64,000 bases of DNA from NCBI GenBank assembly GCA_033220425.1, contig CM065647.1, positions 5,766,001 through 5,830,000 of the forward strand. Direction: 5' to 3'. The notes under the pieces were generated by a model, which searched no databases, was not told where the DNA came from, and saw only the letters and a program-made list of their open reading frames with translations. The position numbers were made by a program, and so were the translations under genes. Below are positions 47,253 through 59,947 of the stretch, piece after piece. Positions within the stretch are counted from its first letter, which is position 1; each line of letters starts with the position of its first letter. Origin of the DNA: Lepraria neglecta (taxonomy: Eukaryota; Ascomycota; Lecanoromycetes; Lecanorales; Stereocaulaceae).

Positions 47253-48510
47253 CTAAACAACCTCGACGGTATCTTTGACTGATATAGAGTTCATAGGAAT
47301 CGGCCTTTCCAGGCCATACCGGTCATCAGCTCTGCTCCCTCCTATGGCGTTCGTCAGGTGCGCCGTATCAGAACCCTCATGGTCAAATTGCATATAGTGG
47401 GAAGAAGAATGGGTGCCATAAGTGCCTTGCGAAAGACCCTTTGAATTCGAATCTTGCGAGCCTCGTGTAGTATTTTTAAGCGACGCATACCAACTTCTGA
47501 CAATCGCTGGTACCAACGAGCCACCTGGTAGGAGGGCTCGGAGGGTCGGAAGACAAGCAGCTATGATTGCAACGCCGAGTTCGATGGTAGACCAGTCCAT
47601 ACCGGGGGGAGAGATACTGGATTCATCTCAGCGGCGCAGGCCTCTTAGTCGAGGTAGTACTTACCAGTTTGATCATTGTGAGGATGATAGAGATAGATCA
47701 TGCGTAGAATGCAAGTTACACAAACGCTGTAGATCTTGTCAGCCCGTACTCAAGGACGAGGAATGTGAGACAACTCACAATCCCCCCAGAAGGAATATAG
47801 CGCCTATCATGATCTTCTGCTGTTTTGGAAGCTGGAGCTTTGCAATCCTGTGGATAGGGAGACAAAGAATGCATATATCCAAGGCCAAGTTGGTCAATTC
47901 ATAACCAAAGAGGATAGCGCCGAAAGGCATGCATTTGGATTCATCGAGTTCCCACAATGCCGATACCGGATGACACTGGAATATGAGAATGAATTCGGTG
48001 ATAACGAACCACACGAGGCAAACGAGACCGAGTATTAAAGTAGCCTGGCGAAAGGGTCGGATAGAGAAGATGGTGCGGTAGAAACAGAGCACAGAAATCT
48101 TGACAGTGGTGATTGTGCAGTTGAAGAGAAGCTCGCACACATATATTGCCTGCCACATTCTTATCAGCCAAAAACATAAATGCGTGAGGTGGAATCTAAG
48201 AACCTTGATCAGGTCAGAAATCTGGGGAATAGTCAACTCTGTCTCGTCAAGACTTCCTCCACCATTGATAACACCTCTCAAAGTCAGTACCCAGCCTCAT
48301 AGTAAGGATACTGAGCTCACTTTGAAGTAAGACTCCGTTGTAGGCTCCGAATATCAATAGCGCAGCGACGATCAGCCAGTCCTCTGTTGCATACGATTGT
48401 TTGGTTCTTGCCCTTGCGATAGCTCGCAAGACGATCGCAGTGGTGGCGAGAGTGATCATAACAATCGATATGTGAAGACACGTCCGACCACTTGACTTCA
48501 ACGGTGCCAT
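47253..48510 (-). CDS. Seven-helix SAT4-like (fungal rhodopsin-fold) membrane protein
   Basis: Exons 48,510-48,321, 48,274-47,779, 47,726-47,665 and 47,626-47,253, with three introns of 38-52 bp, give 373 residues. The hydrophobic pattern fits seven helices: VMITLATTAIVLRAIARA, WLIVAALLIFGAYNGVLL, YVCELLFNCTITTVKISVL, LILGLVCLVWFVITEFILIF and others. Family marks of the fungal rhodopsin-fold group are the Lys in TTVKISVLCFYRTIF, FQCHPVSALW, DICILCLPIHRIAKLQLP, LLGGFVCVT (joined across intron 2) and IAACLPTLRALLP. The C-terminal tail (about 90 residues) is polar, rich in Ser, Gly and Asp. Proteins of this group occur in secondary-metabolite clusters (SAT4 of the satratoxin cluster), but their task is not established. 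Its start faces the PKS start across a shared 1.1 kb upstream region. Confidence 0.85.
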
Positions 48511-49619
48511 GACAGCTATCTAGGAGATTTCAGAAACGGGTCGTAGTTTCCGTAGGCTTTTTTCGCAGCAATTGGCAAATGTCTGCAATTTCGCAGTCTG
48601 GTCCCCATCTTATTGCAGTCTGAACTTGTATGGCACAGCTCTACTGGCTGATGCTGATTGAAACTCCGGTATCGATCGTATTGTCCGTATTTTTGGCTTG
48701 CATGAACAATGCGTTGACCCACCACCTCTTTTCAGGCGACTGCAGCCCCAGGCCCCACTTAGTGGAAGGAATCGCCGGATGCTTGGGTACGACAGCACCA
48801 CGATTTCCAACAGGTATACAGGAGGCAAAGCTGTGCCTCTCACCGCTGCACACAGGCTTGTGCGAATGTGGGGCTTCAGATCAGCCTGTAGATCATTCCA
48901 TTTCTAGAAATGTCTTATCCTAGCCAATGGTGCGCGATGCCGAAAATCTGGTTTGGCGATCCGTTTTTAATTAATGCATGGTTTCGCATCCTTTCAGTTC
49001 GACTACGCCAATGGGAATGGATATTCCCGAAATCTCATACCTCTTTTTCGACATATGCGATACTAGCGTTCGACGGGCCGGCTTACCTATCTTGCGCGCA
49101 GGATCAGCGGCTACTGCCTACGTGTATCTCCGTGTATCTCAATGCATAGGTGCACACCTCGCAAATTATGCTGTGTAAGACCGCAAGATCCTGGATTTTG
49201 GTACTTTGTAGCCATTCATACCCTTAATACGATAGAGCCTACTCAGCCGCAAAGCAGAAACAGCTCATCTATAACCCAACCTATGGCAACGAATTAGGGG
49301 TATTTGCTTGACGCCGTTGAGGTAGGTGATGTGATGGCTCGGACGAGGCGCACACAGCCTGCGAAAAAGAGCTAGCAATTACCAAGATGAGGGTGGGCAC
49401 TTGACGGCTCAGCAAGTAAAAGTTTCACCTTGGCTGGCTTATCACCTGCCCATAGCTTATCCGACCTAGAAAGAACTGAATTGTTCCACCTTGTTATCTT
49501 TGAGAGCAGTCTGTATTCTGCGTTGATTGTGCTTTATCACTTCGAAGCCAGCAATCTTGACCGCTTTTGTCCCGAAAACTGATACCACACTCAAGACTAC
49601 AATCCGCAGAAATTTCCAC
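48511..49619. promoter_or_regulatory. Divergent upstream region between the membrane-protein and PKS genes
   Basis: 1.1 kb with no supported gene; several small open frames overlap on both strands and show no family features. It should serve as a two-way promoter. A direct repeat CGTGTATCTC CGTGTATCTC lies at 49,121-49,140 and a GACGGGCCGGC stretch near 49,072; either could be a regulator site, but nothing shows it. Confidence 0.5.
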
Positions 49620-52600
49620 ATGAACGCTATGTCTTCACAAAATACAGAACCCATAGACAAAACGAAGCATGGAGCAGTTACTATTGACCAAGACGCTTTG
49701 GAGCCCATTGCTGTACTGGGTTTCTCCGTCAATTTCCCTCAAGATGCCATCTCCGCGGCTTCATTTTGGCAAATGCTCAGGGAAGGCCGGTCTGCTATGA
49801 CGGAAGTTCCCCAAAACCGCTTCAACGTCAATGCCTTCTACCACCCAAACCCAGAAAGACTCGATACGGTAGGCTGCATATTTCTCATCCTACGAGATTG
49901 CCCAGGCTTACCTGTACTAGCTTAATGCCAGAGGTGCTCATTTTCTCAAACAAGAAATCGCTGCTTTTGATGCACCTTTCTTCTCAATATCGCCAGCAGA
50001 AGCTAAGTGTATGGATCCACAGCAGCGCCTTCTACTTGAAAGTGCTTACAGAGCATTCGAAAATGGTACATCCAGTCCCTAAATCCGGGCTTGCAAGTCA
50101 TGTAGCGCTAACACGTTTCCTGTGTTTTTAGCCGGTGTTCCACTCGAAAAGGCTGCTGGCTCAAAGACGTCGGTCTTTGTTGGCTCATTTGCTCGAGAAT
50201 ACGAAGCCCTGGTCACCAAAGATCCGGAGCTGCAAGCAAGATATCAAGCCACAGGAACTGGTCCAGCCATTCTTGCCAATCGAATTAGCTGGTTCTTCGA
50301 TCTTCACGGCCCTAGTATCCCCTTAGATACAGCATGCTCAAGTAGCTTGAACGCGCTGCATCTTGCTTGTCAAAGCCTGCGAAGTCATGAATCTAGCATG
50401 GTGGGTAACCTTGTCACCGACACCGGCAGCACCTACTGACTTTCCAGGGACTTGTCTGTGGCTCCAACCTGATTATCAACCCTGAAACAATCATGATACC
50501 CCTGTCTAATCTTGGATTCCTGTCTCCGGACAGCCGTTGCCACAGTTTTGATCATCGTGCCAACGGATATGCTAGGGGCGAAGGAGTAGGTACCATTATT
50601 CTCAAACGCCTCCAAGATGCACTCCGAGATGGTGACACAATTCGGGCGGTCATCCGAGCTACAGGCGCAAACCAAGATGGTAGGACGCCCAGAATTACAC
50701 ATCCGAGCAGAGACGCTCAGGAGACCATGATCCGGGACACATATCTCGCTGGCGGCTTGGACTTGAAAACGACTAGACTCTTCGAAGCACATGGCACGGG
50801 AACACCCGTGGGCGATCCCATTGAGGCTGGTGCTATAAGTGATGTTTTCAAGGATCAACGAAACCAGAACGAACCGCTTTTTATTGGGGCCCTTAAGTCG
50901 AACATTGGCCATTTAGAGGGAGCTAGTGGCATTGCAGGTTTGATCAAAGCAATTTTGGTCTTAGAGAAGGGACTCATACCTCCTAACATATGGTTTGAAC
51001 GCGTGAACCCTAACATTCCTGCTGATGACTGGAATATGAGAGTACGGTTTCCGTCACTCCCGTCAAAAGATACTGAATTTTGTCTAGTTTCCCATTGAAA
51101 CCACACCCTGGCCTGCTAAGGGTCTTCGAAGAGCGTCTGTCAACTCGTTCGGTTATGGCGGAGCTAATTCACATGTTGTGGTAGACGACGCACTCCACTA
51201 CCTCGAAATTCGTGGTCTTGTTGGCAAGCATCGTACTGTCAGAAATCCACCAGCTCTTAACGACAACGCTCGTCTTACGAATGGGATGAGACCTGTCAAT
51301 TCGATGAACGTTTGCCATGATGGAGGAGGCTCGGAAAGCTTTCATGGCACGTATCGACCAAAGTTGTTCGTCTGGTGTGCCTCGGACGAATCTGGTATCA
51401 CTCGGATAGCCTCATCATATGACCAGTACCTATCCTCTTTATCCTATTTGGATGAGGACGAAGCCTACCTTGACGACCTCGCTTACACACTTGCGAATAG
51501 ACGAAGTATGCTACCTTGGAAAACATATTTAGTCGCGCATTCAACCGAACACCTTCGAAGTGAGATCAGTAGTGGTCTCTCGAAAGCCCAAAGGACGGGT
51601 CCAGCGCCGAGACTGGCCTTTATTTTCACTGGCCAAGGTGCACAATGGTATGCAATGGGAAGGGAATTATTTCAGTTCTCTGTGTTCAAGTCCAGCCTCG
51701 AAGCAGCAGAGGCGTACCTGCTTGGCCTTGGGTGCGACTGGCTACTGACTAGTGAGTCACTCGCATTCAAGATCTTTACCAATCTGATCAGCCACAGACG
51801 AGTTACTGAAAGACGAGAAGTCATCAAATGTCAACAATCCTGCGTTTTCACAGCCATTATGTACGGCCGTTCAGATTGCGCTTGTAGAGCTCTTTGCGAG
51901 TTGGAAAATCTGGCCTGCCGCAGTCTCAGGTCATTCCTCCGGCGAGATCGCTGCAGCATATTGTGCTGGCGGCATTTCAAGTGACTCTGCGTGGAGAGTA
52001 GCTTACTATCGCGGCTCACTCGCAGCTCGGCTTGCTGCGAATGGTGGAACAAAGGAGGCTATGATGTCTGTTGCGCTGTCCGAGTCAGCAGTAGCCCCAT
52101 ACTTGGCCAAGCTCACAGCCCAGGATAGTAGAGCAAACATTGTCGTGGGTTGTCTCAACAGTCCTCAAAGCACGACTATGACAGGAAGCAGTAGCAGTAT
52201 AGATGCTATGAAAACTCTCATGGATCAAGACAAGATCTTCGCACGCAAGCTAGATGTTGGCGTTGCTTATCATTCGCCAAGCATTCGCAAGATCGCCGCA
52301 GAGTATGCTGCTCTTATCCATGATATCACTCCAGAGAGAACCCAAAAGAAAGATCAGACACTACCAGTGATGTACTCCTCAGTGACTGGAGACCTAATTA
52401 CGACAAAACAGCTTAGTCTAGGAGCCTACTGGGTGGAAAACATGGTGTCAAAAGTCAGATTCTCGGAAGCATTGACTCAGATGTGTTCTGCCACCATTGT
52501 CGAGTCTCGTGAGCAGCCCTTGATCGATATGGTTATCGAGATTGGTCCACACGCAGCTCTACGAAAGCCCATCAAGGATACGATAGATGCCATGGCTATG

Positions 52601-55600
52601 CACAACACACTCGACTACGACTCTGCTCTTGTGCGAGGCACTCCAGCCACACAAACTGCAATGGAGATGGCTGGCCGTTTGCACTGTAAAGGATATGGCG
52701 TTGATTTATTAGCAGTCAATAGTTCGGATAGAGGGGCCTCAGAATGTACCATGCGAACAGATCTCCCTGAATATCCATTCAACCATTCACAAACTTACTG
52801 GCTCGAAAGTCGACTCAGCAAAAACTATCGATTTCGTGAGCATGCTAGACATGAGTTGCTTGGGACACGCTCACCCGATTGGAATCCATTGGATGCCAAG
52901 TGGCGTAATATAATCAAGTCCTCTGAGAATCCCTGGGTGGAAGACCATAAGGTACACAGTATTTCTTTCATCACTCACCAAATTGACCACCGCTAATTTG
53001 ATCCTAGTTCAATGGTGCTCTTCTGTATCCTGCAGCCGGTATGATTGCAATGGTTCTCGAAGCGGCACGGCAGATTTCAAAGTCGGCTCAAACTATCAGA
53101 GGATACAGATTCAACGACGTCATATTTTCCAAAGCCCTGATAATGAATCTAGACCCAGAAGGTGTCGAAACGCAAGTTTGCCTTCAACCTCGCAAGAGCA
53201 ACGGCAGCACCTCTTCACAATCGAGCGACTTCCAATTATACAATTTCTCAAACGACCAGTGGGCAGAGATCTGTCGCGGTACTGTTATAACCGAGTACGA
53301 TGAAAGTCCGGATGAAGTCGATGACGGCAAGGAAGCAAAACTAGCTTTCGATGCTCAGATCAAAATTTGTGAGGAGGGCATCAGGCGGTGCCGAAGGGGT
53401 GTAGGAACACAAGAAATGTACGAGAACCTTGACAAGTTTGGCATGAGCTTTGGGCCCACATTCCAGACACTCCGTGAGGTATCAGTCAGCGACGAAGGCG
53501 AAGCATCGGCCATAATCAACGTCCATGATTGGATCACTAAGGTGCCCATCGATAGCTATCAAAGCCATGTAATCCATCCTACGGCGCTTGACGGAGTGTT
53601 CCACCTCACAATTGTTGCTCTGTCGGATGGAGCCTCGGCGGCTGTCCCTATGATAGTACCAACCCAGCTACGGGACTTATGGATCTCCAACACCCTCTTA
53701 ACCCAGCCTGAGAATGAGATTGTCAAGCTTTTTTCCAAAACTACTTTCCAGGGCTATCGTGAAGCAGATTTCTCGGTGATCGCATTGAATGCTACAAGTC
53801 TCGAGCCACAGATTGTTGTAGGAGGATACCGAGGTACAGCGGCCAGTGGTTGGGACAACGCTAATTTGGACCACTCAGACTCGCAACGTTTAGTCTTCAA
53901 GATTGACTGGAAACCTGATCTAGATGTACTAGAGAGTGAACAACTGTCTACTTATTGCACCGCTGCTGTCGATGATTCCATGCTTCTCTCGGAAGAATTA
54001 ATCGACGAATCAGAATTGGTCTGTCTATACTTCATGTGGACGACACTCGAGGATCTATTGCCTGAGAGCACAACAGATCCGAACTTGCCCCTCTTAAGAT
54101 ATAGTGATTGGCTGAAACATCACTGCGATCAATGTGATGCAAGAAGCATTCTCGAGAAATCGGAAGAAGGCCGAGAGTTACTGCAAAATAGTCTGCACAG
54201 AGAGGCGATCTTGACGAGACTCCATGCTAGTGGTCCCGAAGGAAGACTTTTTGTAACTGTCGGTCGAGAACTCATGCGTATACTTCGTGGCGAAGTCGAT
54301 GCACTCGATCTTCTATTCAATCAGAGATTAGTGCAGGACTACTACAGCAGCATAGCTTTCGCAGCTAACTATGCCAAGGTAGCGACTTACGTCGATCTAC
54401 TAGCTCACAAGAATTCGGACTTGAGGATTCTCGAGATTGGAGCTGGAACTGGTGGTGCAACTGCGCCGATCCTGCAGAGATTGTCTCAGAATAGTTCCCA
54501 GGAATATTGCACACCACGATACAGTCAGTATGACTATACGGATATATCTCCGAGTTTCTTCGAGGAGGCTAAAGGGCGTTTTCGTAGCTACAATGATCGC
54601 ATCATCTACAAGGTTTTGGACATCGAGAAAGATCCAGGCGGGCAGTCTTTCACTGCTGGAGAGTACGACCTGGTTGTATCTTCATGCGTCCTTCATGCCA
54701 CTGCAAGCTTAGACGCTACGTTGAAAAACACTCGCAAACTGCTAAAGCCAGGAGGCAAACTGGTTCTTTTTGAGCCTTGCAATCGGAATTGCTCAAGGAT
54801 CCCCTTTGTCTTTGGCCTGCTTCCCGGGTGGTGGCTTGGGGCGGAGGACAATCGACGTTGGGGCCCACTTATATCGGACCAGGAGTGGCATGTAAACCTG
54901 TCAAGAAACGGATTCTCTGGTGTTGATGTGTGCCTGCGCGACTATCAAGCTGAGTCTAGGCACACTTTCAGTGTGATGATTTCCACAGCTATAGAGGCGG
55001 AAGCTGCCCCGACTATTACTTCAGACATCACCATCATCGCTGAAGCTAATTCGCGCTTCCAGCAAGATGTTGCACGGGAAGTGAAGACTTTGTTAATTGG
55101 AGGACCCTCTTGTGAGGTATTCAGTCCTCCAGACATAAGTGCTCAGAACTTGAAGAACAGAATTTGCGTCTTTCTGCCAGAGCTCGAAAGTCCTGTCTTG
55201 TACGACGTACAAAATGAGGCCTTCAATAGTGTTAAGAAGATGATTAGTTTCGCGGAGTCGCTGATTTGGGTTATGCATGGTGGTGATGACTCGCTGATAG
55301 AGCCAGAAGCTGGCCTGGCAACGGGTCTTGCAAGATCGATATGCTCAGAGAAGGATGACTCAAATTTCATCACCCTCGCGCTAGTGCAGAAGTCAGCAAG
55401 AGAGACCGCACTGGATATCTCTAAGATATTGAAACGGATTCCAGAGGCTCGAGAAGGTCTCAGCGACTCAGAGTACACTGAGAAGAAGCAGTTGCTCTGC
55501 GTTGGTCGAGTCGTTGAAGCCCCTGGTATGAACAAAAAGGTCCTTGCTAAAGTCACGCGCCAAAAGGCAGAGCCTCGACTTCTTGAACAGGAAGCTGGAC

Positions 55601-57887
55601 GACCCCTGGAGTTGACCATTGCATCTCCCGGTCTCCTAGACACATTACAATTTGTTGACGACAAGGTTTACCAGAAGCCCTTAGCAGCAGAAGAAGTCGA
55701 GGTTGAAGTCAAAGTCACCGGACTTAATTTCAAAGACATCATGATAGCTCTTGGTCAACTCCCCGAGAAAAACCTTGGCTTGGAATGTGCCGGCACTGTG
55801 ACTCGCGTCGGAAGCAACGTCGACGTCAAAGTTGGTGATCGAGTTTGTGGTCCCACAGGCGGCGCCTTCAAAACGTATGTCCGGTGTCCTGCGAGTTTCA
55901 TCGTCAAGATCCCAGATCAAATGGATCTCTCAACTGCAGCCACTCTACCTGTAGTGTTCTGCACCGCTTATTACGCTATGCATTACCTTGCCCGCCTCAA
56001 GGACGGAGAATCCGTTTTGATACACTCTGGTGCTGGGGGCGTTGGCCAGGCTGCGATTCAATTGGCACAGCGAGCCAATGCGGAGATTTACGTCACCGTT
56101 GGCAGCAATGAGAAGAAGAGATTGCTAGCAGACCTATACGGTATTGAAGCTGACCATGTCTTCTCTAGCAGAAACTTGACTTTCGCCCAGGGTATCAAAC
56201 GAATGACCAAAGGCCGCGGAGTGGACGTTGTTTTGAATTCACTGGCTGGCGAGAGTCTACGGAAGTCCTGGGAATGCATAGCGCCTTTTGGACGCTTTAT
56301 TGAGATCGGCAAAAGCGATATCCAGTCTCACTCGCAATTGTCCATGTCACCATTCGCTACCAATGTCATGTTCGCATCTGTCGATCTTTCCATCATGGCA
56401 GAAAAGGCAAAGCCGCTGTTAGGAGAGCTCATGAGGGCGGTGATGACTCTGTTTACAGACGAGTCGAGCAAATTTCATCCACCGAGGCCTTTGCATGTAT
56501 GCAACGGATCACAGCTTGAAGAAGCTTTCCGGTTCCTTCAAAGCGGGAAGAATACAGGCAAGACAGTCGTCGAGTTGCACAAAGAAGATCTAATATCTGT
56601 GAGGATTTCTGATCTCTGGATCTAGTCAGAGTCTTTGCTAATAATCAATCTCTGCATAGGTCGTACCAAGCAGCGAGCATACTTACCGATTTGATGACAA
56701 TGCAACGTATGTGATAGCTGGGGGCCTTGGTGGAATCGGTCGAAGCATTGTCCGCTGGATGGTGGGTAGAAACGCTAGACACTTGATCCTACTCTCTAGG
56801 TCTGGTGCCGAGAGTGACTCGGCGTCAGCATTGGTGACCGAGCTGGAGGCTACTGGTATCAAAGTTGCCGCTCCTGCTTGCGATATTAGCGACAGCGATT
56901 CGATCAGGTCTGCTTTGGCATCAAGCAGTGCAACCATGCCTCGAATCAAAGGCTGCATTCAATGTGCTATGGTTTTAAAGGTTAGTGGTTCGGGCTTGAC
57001 ACGAGTAGACATAGCCTTTGCTGACACCTGTCAAGGACGGACTGTTTGAAAACATGACATTGGAAGATTTCAATACGCCACTTAGATCGAAAGTTCAGGG
57101 AACACAGAATCTCCATACCTGTCTCCCGAAAGGCATGGATTTCTTCATCCTTCTCTCTTCAACCAGCGCTGTGATCGGCAACCGTGGCCAAAGCAACTAT
57201 GCAGCTGCCTGCGCTTACCAAGATGCATTTGCCCGTTACCGAGTCTCTCTTGGTGAAAAGTGCGTGTCCTTGAACCTCGGCATGGTGACCGGCGTCGGCA
57301 TCGTCGCAGAACAGAGACAACTGGGTGAAGCTCTTGAGGCAGCGGGCTATCAGGGTATCCAGGAATCTGAACTACTTGCAATGCTTGACTGTTTCTGCGA
57401 CCCCACATTTGGGGTGGCTTCCTCCTTCGGTAGCCAAATCGTGACTGGCTTGGTTACTCCACAATCAGTGAAATCAAAAGGTCTCGAGGAAATATTCTGG
57501 ATGCGAAAACCACTCTTCCGCAATTTGCACCAAATAGACCAGACGAAAGAGGATCCCACACAAAAGACGGAAGTGACCATCTCTTATGCGGCTTTGTTGA
57601 ATAGCGTAGGTTCCCGTCAGGCTGCTGCTACGATTATTACTCAAGCTTTAATCAAGAAGCTTTCCAAAACTCTATCCAGCCCAGAGGAGAACATCGACCC
57701 CAACAAGCCCTTGGAGAGTTTCGGCGTCGATTCCCTCGTCGCCGTCGAAATTCGTTCGTGGCTCTCTAAAGAGATCAAAGCCGATGTTGCTGTCTTTGAT
57801 ATTTTGGCAAGTGATAGCATCTCTGCGCTGTGCCTGCTGGCGGCTGGCAAGAGTAGCTGTATTCAGACCATCGAGGATACGAAATAA
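49620..57887 (+). CDS. Highly reducing type I polyketide synthase (KS-AT-DH-MT-ER-KR-ACP)
   Basis: Core enzyme of the cluster: builds a reduced, probably C-methylated chain from malonyl units. Nine exons: 49,620-49,868, 49,921-50,065, 50,132-50,400, 50,448-51,041, 51,088-51,751, 51,792-52,951, 53,008-56,598, 56,660-56,980 and 57,036-57,887. All eight introns are GT-AG (40-66 bp) and the frame closes at 2614 residues, normal for this class. KS: Cys200 in DTACSSS, His336 in EAHGTGT, His376 in NIGHLE. AT: GQGAQW and Ser689 in GHSSGE. DH: the HxxxGxxxxP motif is formed across intron 6 (His1026); Asp1222 in [17 protein letters not shown] near 1502-1510. ER: GAGGVGQ near 2035-2041. KR: GGLGGIG at 2245-2251, Tyr2386. 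ACP: Ser2564 in GVDSL. There is no thioesterase or other release domain. A second ATG at 49,629 could be the true start. The product is unknown. Confidence 0.95.
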
Positions 57888-58671
57888 AAGCCGACTTCGC
57901 GAAGATATCGAGTTGGAATCCTTGGTCTCGCCTGGTCCTGGCGGGTGCCTATTTTCTAGTATAATTCGCTGGCCCAAAACGTAACGAAGAGTTACTCGTA
58001 CACTATAAAAGTAGTATAGGTTATTCTATTATCGTCTAAAGTTAATATTATACCTAAACGGTATCTAATTCTAAAAGGGAATTTACTTAAATTAGCGCTA
58101 GAAAGAGTTTTATATTAATCCTTTAAGGTACTAATATATAATTCTAATTCTTAAAGTTATTATAGATATCGTATAATAATAGCTAAAAGAAAACTCTATA
58201 CAATATCTAATCTTCTTCTTAGCTAATTAGAATAGCTCTATCCCTCTCTATATACGCTTTTCGATCTAGCGCCTTTAACTACTATAAAGGAGTAAGTTTA
58301 TATTTAGACTCGACGTTAAATAAAAATCAAATTACTATATTTCAAAGAAGATCTACGTATTACGAATATTTAGCGATACTAGAGATTCGCGCCGTAAGAG
58401 GATAATAGAATACTAGAATATTTAGAAAACTCGATAGATAAATATCGCGAGTATAGAGATTGCTCGAGATGCTCGACGAGCGAGCTCTACGAGTAATACT
58501 CTTGGCGTAGCTTTTCTATATCTATATATATAGAGTTTCTTTTACTATCTAGAGTATTATATTTAATTTCGTTTATCGACGTAGATATTTTACTAGTATA
58601 AAGGTATAGAAGTAAAGGCGTCGATAAAGAGATAGTAGCGGAATAGCTACTAGTAAATTTACTATATAGAA
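57888..58671. other. AT-rich, RIP-like DNA without a gene
   Basis: From about 57,990 the base composition drops sharply to AT-rich with abundant TpA. A stretch at about 58,195-58,315 resembles the inner part of the Helitron 5' region (ACGCTTTTCGATCTAGCGCC). Otherwise nothing identifiable. The change marks the right border of the cluster about 100 bp after the PKS stop. Confidence 0.5.
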
Positions 58672-58809
58672 TCTTTCTTCTAATAATAGATTATCGCGAT
58701 ATTCGGAGCAATTCCGCACTTTTAGCCAATTAGAACATCCCTTTAGAGCTGCATTTCCTCTCTCGGCTAGCGCCTTTAACTACTAAAAGTTGAATATACT
58801 ACGTACTTC
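58672..58809 (+). mobile_element. Helitron copy 3, 5' end only in this stretch
   Basis: After an A at 58,671 the sequence starts TCTTTCTTCTAATAATAG and follows the 5' region of the other Helitrons through the TAGCGCCTTTAACTAC block. It is interrupted at 58,809 by the LTR of the next chromovirus; the last five bases, ACTTC (58,805-58,809), would be that element's target duplication. The remainder must lie beyond the right edge of the window. Confidence 0.7.
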
Positions 58810-59263
58810 TGTTACGAACCGTGCGTACCGATATCGTATTATGGATTGATTCTCACTGGGATGGGGGTGCATAGAGTAAGAGGGTGAAGCAGGCTTCAAG
58901 TGATGCTAAGCGGGTCTGGTATATGATCAGGGGATATATATTCAGTGCCTAGCCCAAGAGATCTATCGTATATAGTAAACAATTGAATAGGAAGTTAAGC
59001 ACGCTGCTCTATATAATGAGTAGTGCTCTATATATATAGCAAGTAGAACTCTACGCCAAGCCTTCATGATCGTAATGATCGCACTGCGCTCATTGCGCTT
59101 ATCATCTATGATCGCTTTGATCGCACTGCGTTTATTACGCTCATCGTTTACTATGCTAAGACCTCAGGGTCTTGTCCGAGTCGAGCATAGTCAGCCTGAC
59201 TCGTACTATAACAGGCACTACGCCATGCGGGCGCATCCCTGGTTATAGTTCCTGGTCTTAACA
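58810..59263 (-). repeat. 3' LTR of chromovirus relic 4
   Basis: 454 bp; the plus strand reads TGTTACGAACC at the left and CTGGTCTTAACA at the right. It keeps CpG and CpA sites lost in the other LTR copies of the window. Confidence 0.9.
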
Positions 59264-59289
59264 TTAGCTCCCTCTCCCAGATTTCTCGT

Positions 59290-59790
59290 CCCGAGAAACT
59301 ATCTATCCTTTATACTACCCCGTTGTACTAAATATTCTAATAAACCAACCGTCTGCCGAACGGAGCTGGCTAGTAAGCTTTCCGAATTCGTGATGAGACT
59401 ATATTCTCGATATATTACCAGCGGCAAATAATATCTAGTAGGCGATGAATCTAATAGATGTTCTAACTGCGTTGGTGGTAGTAGGAAATATAACCTTATA
59501 GTATCGCCCCTTGAAATACGTTATATTGAAAAACGTTATAATAAAATACTATAGGAGTTATCCGAATCTATAGCGAAGCTAGGTTATCTCTATAAATAAT
59601 TAGAAGCGATAGAAAACGAAAAGAAGTCGATAGTCGAACGCGAGTTATAAAACATTAAGGACTTAGAGGAGGACCAACGTATCGCCCCTATATTATCCGA
59701 TGATTTAATATTTAACGTCTCGTCTAAGTAATTCGATCTCCCCGGCGGGCTAGAAGTCCCTGAGAGCTTCGACTGGTCTTCTCTTGTCTC
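59290..59790 (+). other. Antisense Cys-rich coiled-coil frame of chromovirus relic 4
   Basis: On the strand opposite gag-pol the best preserved copy of this frame reads, in order, PRCTKYSNKPTVC, ELASKLSEFVMRLYSRY, SNRCSNCVGGSRKYNL, a coiled-coil segment with YKQLEAIENEKKSIVEREL-like heptads (one stop inside), and FDLPGGLEVPESFDWSSL. The C-x2-C type Cys spacing suggests metal binding. It agrees in register with the antisense frames at 8385-8880 and 30,200-30,630. Confidence 0.6.
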
Positions 59791-59947
59791 CGATAGAACT
59801 CCTATAGATATTCTTTATAGTTCCCCGCAAGGTTCCTAAGAGGTTTCTAGGTATTTTCCGTCTTATTATACCCTTTCTATTTAACTAGATAGAACTAATT
59901 TCTTCTATCTAGGATCCTCTTGACCTTATACTCTATTTCTTCTTCGA

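Noticed and set aside
55143-55664. Long minus-strand frame of 173 codons within the PKS
   Set aside because: It is the antisense shadow of the PKS ER-side coding sequence, without own features.
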